A stretch of DNA of 64,000 bases from UBA6183 sp964603255 (lineage in GTDB: Bacteria; Bacteroidota; Bacteroidia; UKL13-3), in contig CAZRVA010000001.1 of the NCBI GenBank assembly GCA_964603255.1, positions 19,550 to 83,549 of the forward strand, in the 5' to 3' direction. The first letter of the stretch is position 1. Each line of letters begins with the position of its first letter. The notes under the pieces are model-generated. The model ran no database searches. It was not told the origin of the DNA and saw only the letters and a list, made by a program, of their open reading frames with translations. Both the position numbers and the translations under genes were made by a program. Positions 9,687 to 19,400 of this stretch are shown one piece after another.

Positions 9687-10427
9687 ATGCGTTACCTCAT
9701 TCAACTTGCATACAAAGGCACCAATTACCACGGTTGGCAAAAACAGCTTAACGCGCACAGTGTGCAAGGTGAGTTAGATAATAGGCTCAGTATTTTATTG
9801 GGCGAAACCATTGAAACGCTAGGCTGCGGCCGCACAGATACCGGTGTACACGCAAAAGATTTTTATGCGCATTTCGATACCACCAAAAATATTGATGTGC
9901 CATTTTTAATCCATAAACTCAACAACTTTTTACCAAAGGATATTGTCATTTTCAACATTCAGCAAGTAGCTGATGAGTTTAATGCACGCTTTGATGCAGA
10001 ATGGCGCGAATATGAATATTGGATTTCGCGTAAACCCGACCCTTTTTTATTAGACCAAAGTTGGTTTTTACACGGCAACTTAAATGTTGATGCCATGAAT
10101 GAAGCCGCACAATTATTGATTGGTAAAAAAGACTTTGAGTGTTTTAGCAAAGTGCACACGCAGGTAAACAACTTTATTTGTGATGTGATGTATGCCAAAT
10201 GGGAACTACAAAACGATAAACTGGTTTTTACCATAAGGGCTAACAGGTTTTTACGTAACATGGTACGCGCCATTGTAGGTACTTTGGTTGATGTTGGTCA
10301 GGGTAAAATTACCATTGATGATGTAAACAAAATTTTAGCGAGTAAAAACCGCAGCGAGGCCGGTAGAAGCGTTCCTGCTCATGGACTTTTTTTAACACGC
10401 ATTTATTATCCCAACATCAACCAATAA
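9687..10427 (+). CDS. truA: tRNA pseudouridine(38-40) synthase
   Basis: Isomerises uridines 38-40 in the tRNA anticodon arm. The 246-residue protein starts MRYLIQLAYKGTNYHGWQ and has catalytic Asp51 in GCGRTDTGVHA. FLRNMVRAIVGTLVDVG and the C-terminal RSVPAHGLFLTRIYYP are family marks. An upstream in-frame ATG at 9630 lies inside the thiolase gene and would add 19 non-conserved residues, so 9687 is preferred. It is cotranscribed with the thiolase, by spacing. Confidence 0.95.
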   Translation: MRYLIQLAYKGTNYHGWQKQLNAHSVQGELDNRLSILLGETIETLGCGRTDTGVHAKDFYAHFDTTKNIDVPFLIHKLNNFLPKDIVIFNIQQVADEFNARFDAEWREYEYWISRKPDPFLLDQSWFLHGNLNVDAMNEAAQLLIGKKDFECFSKVHTQVNNFICDVMYAKWELQNDKLVFTIRANRFLRNMVRAIVGTLVDVGQGKITIDDVNKILASKNRSEAGRSVPAHGLFLTRIYYPNINQ

Positions 10428-10474
10428 TAAACTAATTACGGCCTTTTTTGCTATTTTGCGGGCTGATTAAACAC

Positions 10475-12262
10475 ATGCAAACGGCCAATTCATCAAACCA
10501 AAACACAAGCGCAACTCCCGATGGAAACTTACACTTGTTGGGCCGTGTGTATTCATTAGCTAAGCCATACAAATCAAAATTATATACGGCAATTGTGCTA
10601 ACTGTTTGTATGGCTTTTTTAGGACCATTCAGGCCATTTGTAATACAATACACCATTGACAATTTTATTGCCAACAACAACCAAATAGGTTTAATAAACA
10701 TGAGTTTGTTGTTGTTGCTTATGTTGGTTTTACAAGCCGGAATGCAAGTATGGAGCACTATTTTAACAAACTATTTGGGCCAAAATGTAATTAAAGATTT
10801 GCGCATGCAAGTATTTGATTATTTAACCGGATTACGTTTGCTTTTTTACGACAAAACTCCGGTTGGTACTCTGGTAACACGCACCATCAACGATATTGAA
10901 ACCATTGCGGATGTATTTAGCGAAGGACTCATCAACATATCAGGAGATATCCTACAAATTGTGTTTATTCTCATTTTTATGTTTGGTACCAATTGGGAAC
11001 TTTCATTGGTTAGTTTATCAGTTTTACCATTTTTACTCTATGCGGGATATGTGTTTAAAGAAAAAGTACGCATCAGTTTTGAAGAAGTGAGAACACAAGT
11101 TGCCAAGCTAAATACGTTTGTACAAGAGCATATTCAAGGTATGCAAATTGTACAAATTTTTAATCGCGAAAACACAGAGTACAATAAGTTTAAAGAGATA
11201 AATGCCGAACACCGCGATGCGAACATTCGCTCTGTAATGTATTACTCGGTTTTTTTTCCGGTAGTTGAAATCATTGCCGCTTTATCTACTGCGCTTATTG
11301 TTTGGTATGGTGCAAAAGGTGTAATTCAAGATGAAGCTTCTATTGGTAGCATTACTGCCTTTATCATGTACATCAATTTATTTTTCAGGCCTATCAGGCA
11401 ATTGGCAGATAGGTTTAATACCATGCAAATGGGTATGGTAGCAGCCGGAAGAATTTTTAAATTGATTGACGATAAAGACAACATAGAACCAAGTGGAACC
11501 ATTAAGTTAGATGAGCTAAGTGGCAATATCGAGTTTAAAAATGTTTACTTCGGTTATCAACCCGGTCAATACATTTTAAAAGACATTAACATCAACCTAA
11601 ACAAAGGAAAAACAGTAGCATTAATTGGTGCTACCGGTGCAGGCAAATCATCCATTATTAATTTATTAAGCAGGTTTTACGAGATAGAAAAAGGCGAGAT
11701 TTTAATTGATGGAAACAATCTTAAACAAATATATATTAAACACCTGCGTAAACAAATTGCGGTAGTGTTGCAAGATGTATTTTTGTTTAGTGGCAGTGTA
11801 ATGGATAACATTAAACTGAACAACAAATACCTTACAGAAGAGCAAGTAATTGAAACTGCAAAACTTTTAGGTGCACATGATTTTATTTCACGCTTACCAA
11901 ATGGTTACCATCAAAACGTACAAGAGCGTGGAGCAAGTTTATCTGTAGGCCAACGACAACTTATTTCATTTGTACGTGCAATGGTAACAAATCCTTCTGT
12001 ACTTGTTTTGGATGAAGCCACTTCATCTGTAGATAATGAAACTGAAGAAATTATTCAACAAGCCATAGAAACCATGATGAGAGGCCGAACCTCTATTGTG
12101 ATTGCACACCGTTTATCAACCATACAGCATGCCGATGAAATTATTGTATTAGATAAAGGCACGATTGTTGAAAGAGGCTCGCACAAAGAATTATTAACCC
12201 TGAATGGCTTTTACAAAAAACTGTATGAACTTCAATTTGCCCCAAACCACCAACAAAGTTAA
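10475..12262 (+). CDS. MsbA-like ABC exporter (fused membrane and ATPase domains)
   Basis: A half-transporter of 595 residues. The N-terminal membrane domain has six hydrophobic segments up to about residue 320. The nucleotide-binding domain follows: Walker A GATGAGKSS at 385-393, signature LSVGQRQ near 489, Walker B VLVLDEATSS near 509-518 and the switch-histidine motif IAHRLST. It would act as a homo- or heterodimer in the inner membrane; lipid or drug export is typical of the family, but the substrate is not evident. ATG at 10475 is preferred to an in-frame TTG at 10448. Its 3' end overlaps the TPR gene by 38 bases. Confidence 0.93.
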   Translation: MQTANSSNQNTSATPDGNLHLLGRVYSLAKPYKSKLYTAIVLTVCMAFLGPFRPFVIQYTIDNFIANNNQIGLINMSLLLLLMLVLQAGMQVWSTILTNYLGQNVIKDLRMQVFDYLTGLRLLFYDKTPVGTLVTRTINDIETIADVFSEGLINISGDILQIVFILIFMFGTNWELSLVSLSVLPFLLYAGYVFKEKVRISFEEVRTQVAKLNTFVQEHIQGMQIVQIFNRENTEYNKFKEINAEHRDANIRSVMYYSVFFPVVEIIAALSTALIVWYGAKGVIQDEASIGSITAFIMYINLFFRPIRQLADRFNTMQMGMVAAGRIFKLIDDKDNIEPSGTIKLDELSGNIEFKNVYFGYQPGQYILKDININLNKGKTVALIGATGAGKSSIINLLSRFYEIEKGEILIDGNNLKQIYIKHLRKQIAVVLQDVFLFSGSVMDNIKLNNKYLTEEQVIETAKLLGAHDFISRLPNGYHQNVQERGASLSVGQRQLISFVRAMVTNPSVLVLDEATSSVDNETEEIIQQAIETMMRGRTSIVIAHRLSTIQHADEIIVLDKGTIVERGSHKELLTLNGFYKKLYELQFAPNHQQS

Positions 12263-13538
12263 AGCGCTTATTTTTTGCTGCTTTGGGCTATTGACAAACA
12301 TCGTTTTGGCCCAAAAACAAAAAAACATTGATAGCTTGATGATGGCCTTAAAGTCATCAAGAGATACTGCTGTGGTTGATGTTTACAATGAGCTTTCTAA
12401 CGAATACAGAAACGTAGATATAGAAAAAGCACTGCTTTATGCTGATACAGCCATTACTAAATCTAAAAAGCTAAACTACACCCGAGGTTTAGGTTATGCT
12501 TATGCCAACCGTGGTAATTATTTTAAAAATATTGGCGACAATGCGCAAGCAAGGGCCTGTTATGTTTGGGCATATGTACAGCATCAAAAAGTTGGGAATA
12601 AAAAAGGAGTAGCTGCTGCTTTAAACAGCATGGCAAGTCTGCATTTTTTACAAGGTAAATTAACCAAAGCCTTATCTAATTTTATTCAATCGCTAACCAT
12701 TTCGCGCGAGGCAAACGATAGAAGAGGCGAGGCAATCACCCTGAATAATATTGGTGTAATTAACCAAGAGCAAAAAAACTACAGTAAAGCACTCGAGTAT
12801 TTCGAACAATCTTACCACACGTTTAAAGATATTGACGATAAAAAAAGTATGGCCGATGCCTTAAATAACATTGGTAACATTTACCACATTTTAGGAATTA
12901 ATGATGATGCACTTAAACATTACAACGAGGCTATGGAAACGTATATTAGCCTTGGTGATATTAAGGGTGAAGCCTCAGCCATTAACAACATAGGGTTGGT
13001 ACATTTTGAAGAGAAGGATTATAAAACAGCTTTAAAATACTACCACAAATCGCTTTCTGTAGATGAACAATTAAATGACAAACAATCGCAAACCATTACT
13101 TGCAACAACATTGCTTATTGTTACCTCAATCTTGATATGTTTTTTGCGGCCAAAAAATATGCAACACGAGCTTTAAAATCGGCTCAAGAACAAGACGATG
13201 TGATTGATATGGTAAACTCTTACGATTTACTGGCCAAACTAGAAGATAAACTGGGCAACTATAAAGAAGCTTTGGTGTATTATAAATTACATGCAGCCTA
13301 CAACGATAGTTTGTATAGTGAAGAAACCAGACAAAAGCTTGAAAACATAGAAGCGCAATACGAGGCCGAAAAAGCAGAAAACGAACGCCTATTAAAAGCT
13401 TTAGGTAAAGAGAAAGAAATAGAAACCACCGAAACCCAAGGTTTTAATATAAGCGAAAATGTAGGACTGTTGAGCATTATTGGTACAACAGTACTTTTGG
13501 TAATATCAGGCTTGATATACTGGCAAAGGAGAAGTTAA
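12225..13538 (+). CDS. Secreted/membrane-anchored TPR-repeat protein
   Basis: A 437-residue protein with an N-terminal signal peptide (KALIFCCFGLLTNIVLAQ). Six or so TPR units follow at about 60-350, recognisable by repeated ANRGNYFKNIGD, LNNIGVINQEQKNYSKALEYF and INNIGLVHFEEKDYKTALKYY patterns. A coiled coil (KLENIEAQYEAEKAENERLLK) comes next, then one membrane helix and a short WQRRS tail. This is the exact architecture of the sensor half of Bacteroidota TPR histidine kinases or LuxR-type regulators, but no output domain follows. The start at 12225 gives the signal peptide and overlaps the ABC gene by 38 bases. Confidence 0.8.
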   Translation: MNFNLPQTTNKVKALIFCCFGLLTNIVLAQKQKNIDSLMMALKSSRDTAVVDVYNELSNEYRNVDIEKALLYADTAITKSKKLNYTRGLGYAYANRGNYFKNIGDNAQARACYVWAYVQHQKVGNKKGVAAALNSMASLHFLQGKLTKALSNFIQSLTISREANDRRGEAITLNNIGVINQEQKNYSKALEYFEQSYHTFKDIDDKKSMADALNNIGNIYHILGINDDALKHYNEAMETYISLGDIKGEASAINNIGLVHFEEKDYKTALKYYHKSLSVDEQLNDKQSQTITCNNIAYCYLNLDMFFAAKKYATRALKSAQEQDDVIDMVNSYDLLAKLEDKLGNYKEALVYYKLHAAYNDSLYSEETRQKLENIEAQYEAEKAENERLLKALGKEKEIETTETQGFNISENVGLLSIIGTTVLLVISGLIYWQRRS

Positions 13539-13639
13539 GTAACTAAATTCCAAAACCTTAAATAATACAGTGGTTTTTGCTGAAAATTGCGCATATTTGC
13601 GCCTCGTTAAGTATTAATAAAATATATTTTAAATATACC

Positions 13640-14524
13640 ATGGCAGTTTTAGTCGACAAAAATTCAAGGGTTATTGTGCAAGGCTTTACAGGTAGCGAAG
13701 GCACATTTCATGCTCAACAAATGATTGAGTATGGTACAAACGTAGTTGGTGGTGTTACACCGGGTAAAGGCGGACAAACACACTTAGATCGTCCTGTATT
13801 TAACACCGTTAAAGATGCGGTTGATCAAGCACAAGCCAATACATCAATTATTTTCGTTCCACCGGCATTTGCAGCAGACGCAATTATGGAAGCAGCTGAT
13901 GCAGGAATTAAAGTTATTATTTGCATTACAGAAGGTATTCCGGTAAAAGACATGATTCCGGTAAAAGAATACATTAAAGGAAAAGATTGCCGTTTAATTG
14001 GCCCTAACTGCCCTGGTGTTATTACTCCTGGTCAAGCTAAGGTTGGTATTATGCCGGGCTTCGTGTTTAAATCAGGCCGTATCGGTATTGTATCAAAATC
14101 AGGAACTTTAACTTACGAAGCTGCAGATCAAGTAGTAAAAGCAGGTTTAGGTATTTCTACAGCAATTGGTATTGGTGGTGACCCAATTATTGGAACACCT
14201 ACTAAAGATGCAGTAGAAATGTTAATGAACGACCCAGAAACTGATGCCATTATTATGATTGGTGAAATTGGTGGTAGCTACGAAGCAGATGCCGCTCGTT
14301 GGATTAAAGCTAACGGAAATCAAAAACCGGTTGTAGGCTTTATTGCTGGCCAAACAGCGCCTCCGGGCCGCAGAATGGGTCATGCCGGTGCAATTGTTGG
14401 CGGACATGATGATACCGCTGCAGCTAAAATGGCTATCATGCGCGAGTGTGGTTTACACGTAGTAGAATCACCTGCTGAAATTGGTGCTAAAATGGTTGAA
14501 GCATTAGGTTTAAAAGCTAACTAA
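13640..14524 (+). CDS. sucD: Succinate-CoA ligase (ADP/GDP-forming) subunit alpha
   Basis: TCA-cycle enzyme subunit that binds CoA and carries the phosphohistidine. 294 residues, starting MAVLVDKNSRVIVQGFTG. It has the CoA-binding Rossmann region, GPNCPGVITPGQAK and the phospho-histidine loop MGHAGAIVGG (His248). The partner sucC is not adjacent, which is common in Bacteroidota. The upstream in-frame TTG at 13577 would add 21 unconserved residues, so the ATG at 13640 is preferred. A strong terminator follows 24 bases after the stop. Confidence 0.96.
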   Translation: MAVLVDKNSRVIVQGFTGSEGTFHAQQMIEYGTNVVGGVTPGKGGQTHLDRPVFNTVKDAVDQAQANTSIIFVPPAFAADAIMEAADAGIKVIICITEGIPVKDMIPVKEYIKGKDCRLIGPNCPGVITPGQAKVGIMPGFVFKSGRIGIVSKSGTLTYEAADQVVKAGLGISTAIGIGGDPIIGTPTKDAVEMLMNDPETDAIIMIGEIGGSYEADAARWIKANGNQKPVVGFIAGQTAPPGRRMGHAGAIVGGHDDTAAAKMAIMRECGLHVVESPAEIGAKMVEALGLKAN

Positions 14525-14547
14525 GATTTTAAAAATCTATAAAAAGA

Positions 14548-14577
14548 AAATCCCCGTTTCGAAAGAGACGGGGATTT
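14548..14577. terminator. Rho-independent terminator after sucD
   Basis: A 13-bp stem (14548-14560 with 14565-14577, one G-U pair) around a GAAA tetraloop, followed by seven or more T on the plus strand. A-rich sequence on the other side lets it also stop the convergent minus-strand cassette that ends at 14595. Confidence 0.9.
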
Positions 14578-14594
14578 TTTTGTATGAATTGGCT

Positions 14595-15446
14595 TTATAT
14601 ATTGGCCATTCGCTCAGTAAACTTTTCGTACTTTAATATGATTGCTTCTGACTCAACTAAACCGTCAATGTCTTTAACAATAAACGGAATAATTGGATTA
14701 CGTTTAATGCTGTCGACTAGTTTTTTGTGATCTTTGTCTTCAGGATAATTTATGTATAACTCATACGTACCCTCTCCATCAAGTTTTTTGTTTTTGGCTA
14801 AATTTTTTAGCCCCTCCGTTGTTATCCAAAAACTATTGATGTGACTTTGTATAGTTGGCAATTCAGCCTGAAAATCAACTGCTTTACCTGCAAATATGCT
14901 GCCATTACAAGCAATAAAATCAACTTTTGATGGTGCAAAAATATCCGGAACAAGCTTAGTTGTTAGCTCAAAATTAATATCAGCGTGCTTTTTAAAACTT
15001 TCCTTAGAAAGCACCTTTTTTACTTGTTTCCTGAAATCAGTTGGTTTGTTTTTTAGCGGCTTTTCTTCCAAGGCACCAACATATTTCAAATAGAATGATT
15101 CAAATATCCCTACATTGATTTCATTAGTAATTGGTTCTGGGGTAGTAAATTGTAGTAAGCCCGAACTGTACTTTGATAAGTAGGTAAAATAAGCAGATGA
15201 GTAGGTATTTTCTTTATTAGAGAACGCAGTTGTATTCACCTCTTTTATCTCAACTGCAATTCTTTTTAAATCATCATTAAGTGACTTAACTACATCTTTA
15301 GGTAAAATAGAAGAAGCTAACTTCAATTTTTCATCAGAGTAATTAAAGTACATACCATTCTCACTACCGCAAAAAAGGCCAACACAAAGCCTTTCGTCAG
15401 AAACAAAATTGGTTTTTATATAAACTGCCGATAGGAAGTTTTTCAT
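14595..15446 (-). CDS. DUF3037-like protein partnered with a HipA-like kinase
   Basis: 283 residues, no signal peptide or membrane segment. The N-terminal half (AVYIKTNFVSDERLCVGLFCGSE with a following helical LDDLKRI region) has the look of DUF3037, in which a short strand pair is followed by a conserved valine-glycine core. The C-terminal half (about 150-283) is not recognised. The best support is context: it starts two bases after the stop of a HipA-like kinase gene, and HipA-like/DUF3037 pairs recur in bacteria, as I recall. Function unknown; it may be substrate, regulator or neutraliser of the kinase. Confidence 0.55.
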   Translation of the reverse strand: MKNFLSAVYIKTNFVSDERLCVGLFCGSENGMYFNYSDEKLKLASSILPKDVVKSLNDDLKRIAVEIKEVNTTAFSNKENTYSSAYFTYLSKYSSGLLQFTTPEPITNEINVGIFESFYLKYVGALEEKPLKNKPTDFRKQVKKVLSKESFKKHADINFELTTKLVPDIFAPSKVDFIACNGSIFAGKAVDFQAELPTIQSHINSFWITTEGLKNLAKNKKLDGEGTYELYINYPEDKDHKKLVDSIKRNPIIPFIVKDIDGLVESEAIILKYEKFTERMANI

Positions 15447-15448
15447 AA

Positions 15449-16288
15449 CTAATAGGTCTTTTTTATGAGTTGAATAAATTCTTTAACACTTTTTTGTATG
15501 CCACTTATTCTTTCTGTATTTGTTACCAGAGCAAGCATATCATCTTTTAACGTTGCAGATAATTTCCAGGTTTTTGGAATTTGATTAAATAACTCATCTA
15601 ATAAAGCATTAATTTGTTTTGGGTTGCAAAGGTATGCATATTTTTCAACTAAATCTACAACCGTTTGTATATCATAGTATTTGAGTATGAGTTCTTGAAC
15701 AAACTGAGCCCTTAGAATAGTGTTATCTACGTGAAAATAGTGGTTAGGATTTATTTTGCCCAAATAGTTTAAACCACCAAAAGTATCGTAATGGTCAATA
15801 GCGTAAATTGTTCTGGTTTTCCCTTTTGAAAGTAAAAGATTGAAGTTTTCCGGATGCCTATCTTTATTCGCTATATGCATATCAAAAAGTGCTATTAAAA
15901 TAAGGTCATATGGATTATTCATCTTTTTAAAATCTGATTTTTTATTTATCAGAGGTAAATTAGTTACCATATCAACATACTGAATTTCTTTAACGCCAAA
16001 TGCCGTAATACCTTCTTTAAAAAATCTTAGGTTTCCGTAGTTTTTAATTCTACTATGTGCCAAAGAGTTTTTACATACGTTTACAAAAGCAGTTTCAGAA
16101 ACCTCTAACCCAATTAATTCGGCTATCTTATTACAAGCAAGTTCATAAACCAAACAATCAAACTCTTTTGGATCTTGAATATACTTTGCGTAGTATGTCT
16201 CTTGGTCTTCACACAAAAAAGAAATCGGAGCATTTTTAGTTTCCGAGTATTCCGTTATCATTTTTTGTGTATTTACTGTTTTTATCAT
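15449..16288 (-). CDS. HipA-like Ser/Thr kinase-fold protein
   Basis: 279 residues covering only a kinase-like core, without the N-subdomain of classical HipA. Visible kinase features are a candidate ATP-binding lysine in TYYAKYIQD (Lys35), the catalytic loop DMHIANKDRHPENFN (Asp143, Asn148) and a metal-binding IDHYDTFGG (Asp165, Asp168) in place of DFG. The loop pattern NKDRHxxN is the HipA/PI3-4-kinase-like signature. No HipB-type DNA-binding antitoxin is next to it. It is the first gene of a two-gene operon with the DUF3037-like gene, set between terminators at 14548 and 16390. A toxin or regulatory kinase role is inference. Confidence 0.75.
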   Translation of the reverse strand: MIKTVNTQKMITEYSETKNAPISFLCEDQETYYAKYIQDPKEFDCLVYELACNKIAELIGLEVSETAFVNVCKNSLAHSRIKNYGNLRFFKEGITAFGVKEIQYVDMVTNLPLINKKSDFKKMNNPYDLILIALFDMHIANKDRHPENFNLLLSKGKTRTIYAIDHYDTFGGLNYLGKINPNHYFHVDNTILRAQFVQELILKYYDIQTVVDLVEKYAYLCNPKQINALLDELFNQIPKTWKLSATLKDDMLALVTNTERISGIQKSVKEFIQLIKKTY

Positions 16289-16389
16289 AGGTGTTAGCTT
16301 CTACACGAAATTTACTATTAGTCTATGTAAAAGCGCTAATCATTTAGTGGTTATAATTTTTTAATTAACCGAATATATTAAAATAATTA

Positions 16390-16425
16390 AAAATCCCCCA
16401 CCGATTTTACTCGATGGGGGATTTT
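16390..16425. terminator. Rho-independent terminator after nrdJ
   Basis: An 11-bp stem, AAAATCCCCCA (16390-16400) with TGGGGGATTTT (16415-16425), extended inside by CGA/TCG. It lies just past the nrdJ stop on the minus strand, with an A/T-rich flank, and isolates the HipA-like cassette from nrdJ. Confidence 0.85.
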
Positions 16426-16454
16426 GTATAAAGTATAATTGTTAAATCTATTGA

Positions 16455-19400
16455 TTAACTGCAACCAGTTTGTGTACCGCAGTTCATGCATTTGTAACAA
16501 GCACCACTACGTATGGTTAAACTACCGCAGCTTGGGCAAGCAGGGCTATCGCCAAAGCTCTTTAAGTAAGCTTGTGTTTGATCTACCGTTGTTGCACTTG
16601 CTTCAGGAGCACTACTTGTTGGCTCTGCTACCGGAGTTGGTTTCATAAAACCAATTGGTGCAGGAGTTGCAGCAGGAGCACTCACCGGATTAATTACTAC
16701 ATTTTGTATGGTAGCAGTTGGCAAATTATGTTTTTGGTTAACTGCTAAATGTGCGCGTTGCTCATCTGTTGCAGGTACCTGAATAAAATCTTCTCTACCC
16801 AAGTATTCAAATCCTAACATACGGAACATGTAATCGATAATTGAAGTAGCATTTTTAATGTTACTATGACCGGTTACCATACCTGCAGGTTCAAAACGGG
16901 TAAAGGTAAATTTATCTACGTACTCTTCTAAAGGCACACCGTATTGTAAACCTAATGATACTGCAATAGAGAAACAGTTCATTAACGAACGAAGTGTTGC
17001 ACCTTCTTTGTGTAAGTCAACAAAAATTTCACCTAACGTTCCATCTTCGTATTCACCTGTGCGCACAAATATGGTTTGTCCGCCAACACTTGCTTTTTGC
17101 GTAAAGCCTGTACGTTTACCAGGTAATTGCTTACGCTCCACAATACGTGCTAACTTACGTTTAAATTCCGTATCATGACTACGATTTAAGATTGCTGTAG
17201 CTGCATCTAAAACTTGCTCAGGAGTTAACTCACCAACCGGTTTGTTTGCATCAGCACCTAAAACAGATTCAACTGCTTCTTGTACTTCTTCCTCATCCTT
17301 AACATCAGATTTGTTGCTAAGTGGTTGAGACAATTTGCAACCATCACGATACAATGCATTTGCTTTTAAGCCCATGCTCCAACTTAAGTGGTAGCACTCT
17401 TTAATATCATCAACAGAGGCCTCATTTGGCAAGTTGATGGTTTTAGAAATAGCACCTGATAAGAAAGGTTGAGCAGCAGCCATCATACGGATATGACCTG
17501 TAGCAGCGATATAACGCTCTCCAATGTTTCCGCATTTATTTGCGCAATCAAATACAGCTAAGTGTTCTTCTTTTAATGCAGGAGCACCTTCTACTGTCAT
17601 TGTTCCACATACATAGTTGTTTGCTTCTTCAATTTCGGCACGTGTAAATCCTAATTTGCGTAATAAGTTAAATTTAGGATGATTGTATTCGTCAGCAGTA
17701 AAGCCTAAACGTTGCATGCACTCTTCACCTAAAGTCCAGTGGTTAAATGCGAAGCTAATTTCAAATGCACCCGAAGCTGCTTTATCTAACTTAGCAATTT
17801 CCTCTGCTGTAAATCCACGGAAAGCAAGGCTCTCTGGATTGATGTGAGGTGCACCGGTTAAGGTTGCATGACCAATTGCATATTTAATAATGGCATCACT
17901 TTCTTCTGTAGTGTAACCTAAATTCTTTAATGCAGCAGGAACTGATTGGTTGATGATTTTGAAATATCCACCACCTGATAATTTTTTAAATTTAACCAAA
18001 GCAAAGTCAGGTTCAATACCGGTAGTATCGCAATCCATTACTAAACCAATTGTTCCGGTTGGAGCAATTACAGTGGTTTGAGCGTTGCGGTAACCATGTT
18101 TTTCACCTAATTGTACTGCATTATCCCATGATGTGCAAGCAGCACTTAATAAGTAATCAGGGCAGTATTTAGGATCAATTCCAACAGGTTTAATTGTTAA
18201 ACCTTCATAAGCATCAGTTGCGTTGTATGCAGCATAGCGGTGGTTACGCATAACACGTAACATGTGATTTTTATTCTCTTCGTATTTAGGGAATGGACCT
18301 AAATGCGCAGCCATCTCGGCTGAAGTGCTGTATGCTGTACCGGTTAATATTGCAGTAATTGCACCACAAATAGCAAATGCTTTTGGTGAATCGTAAGGAA
18401 TACCTGCAACCATTAAAGCAGAGCCTAAGTTAGCATAACCTAAACCTAAAGTGCGGTATTCGTAAGATAATTGTGCTACTTCTTGCGATGGGAACTGAGC
18501 CATCAGTACAGAAACTTCCAATACGATAGTCCAGATACGCGAAGCATGCTCAATACCTTTTACATCAAACTCGCAAGTTTCAGGGTTGAAGAAACGCATT
18601 AAGTTTAATGATGCTAAGTTACATGCAGTATTATCTAAGAACATGTACTCTGAGCAAGGATTTGACGCATTGATTCTTCCACCCTCAGGGCAGGTATGCC
18701 ATTCGTTAATGGTTGAATCGTATTGTACACCTGGATCAGCACAAGCCCATGCAGCATCGCCAATCATATCCCATAATTCTTTTGCAGGGATTGATTTCAT
18801 CACGTTGCCTTTAGCACGACCAATTAAATCCCAGTTTTTACCTTCTTCTAATGCTTTAAAAAATGCATGAGGGATACGAACTGAGTTGTTTGAGTTTTGA
18901 CCCGATACGGTTGCATAAGCTTCACCTTCGTAGTCGCTAGGATATCCTGCAGCAATTAAAGCTGCAACTTTTTTCTCTTCGTCTTTTTTCCAATTGAGGA
19001 ATTCAACACTTGCCGGGTGATCCAAATCAAGGCACACCATCTTAGCAGCACGGCTGGTTGTTCCTCCAGATTTAATTGCACCTGCAGCACGGTCACCGAT
19101 TTTTAAGAAACTCATTAAACCAGATGAGGTTCCTCCACCAGATAGTTTTTCGCCTGCACCACGTACACGGCTAAAGTTTGTTCCTACACCCGAACCATAC
19201 TTGAAAATACGTGCTTCACGTACCCAAAGATCCATGATACCACCTTCGTTTACCAAATCATCATCAACAGACAATATGAAACATGCGTGGGGCTGTGGAC
19301 GTTCATATGCCGAAGTTGATTTTTCTAATTTACCTGTTGTAGGATTTACGAAATAATGTCCTTGAGGTTTACCGGTAATACCGTATGAGCTGTGTAAGCC

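Noticed and set aside
12204..12262. A frameshift or fusion between the ABC exporter and the TPR protein
   Set aside because: The two overlap in different frames, but each has a complete end and a sensible start, and the TPR protein has its own signal peptide.
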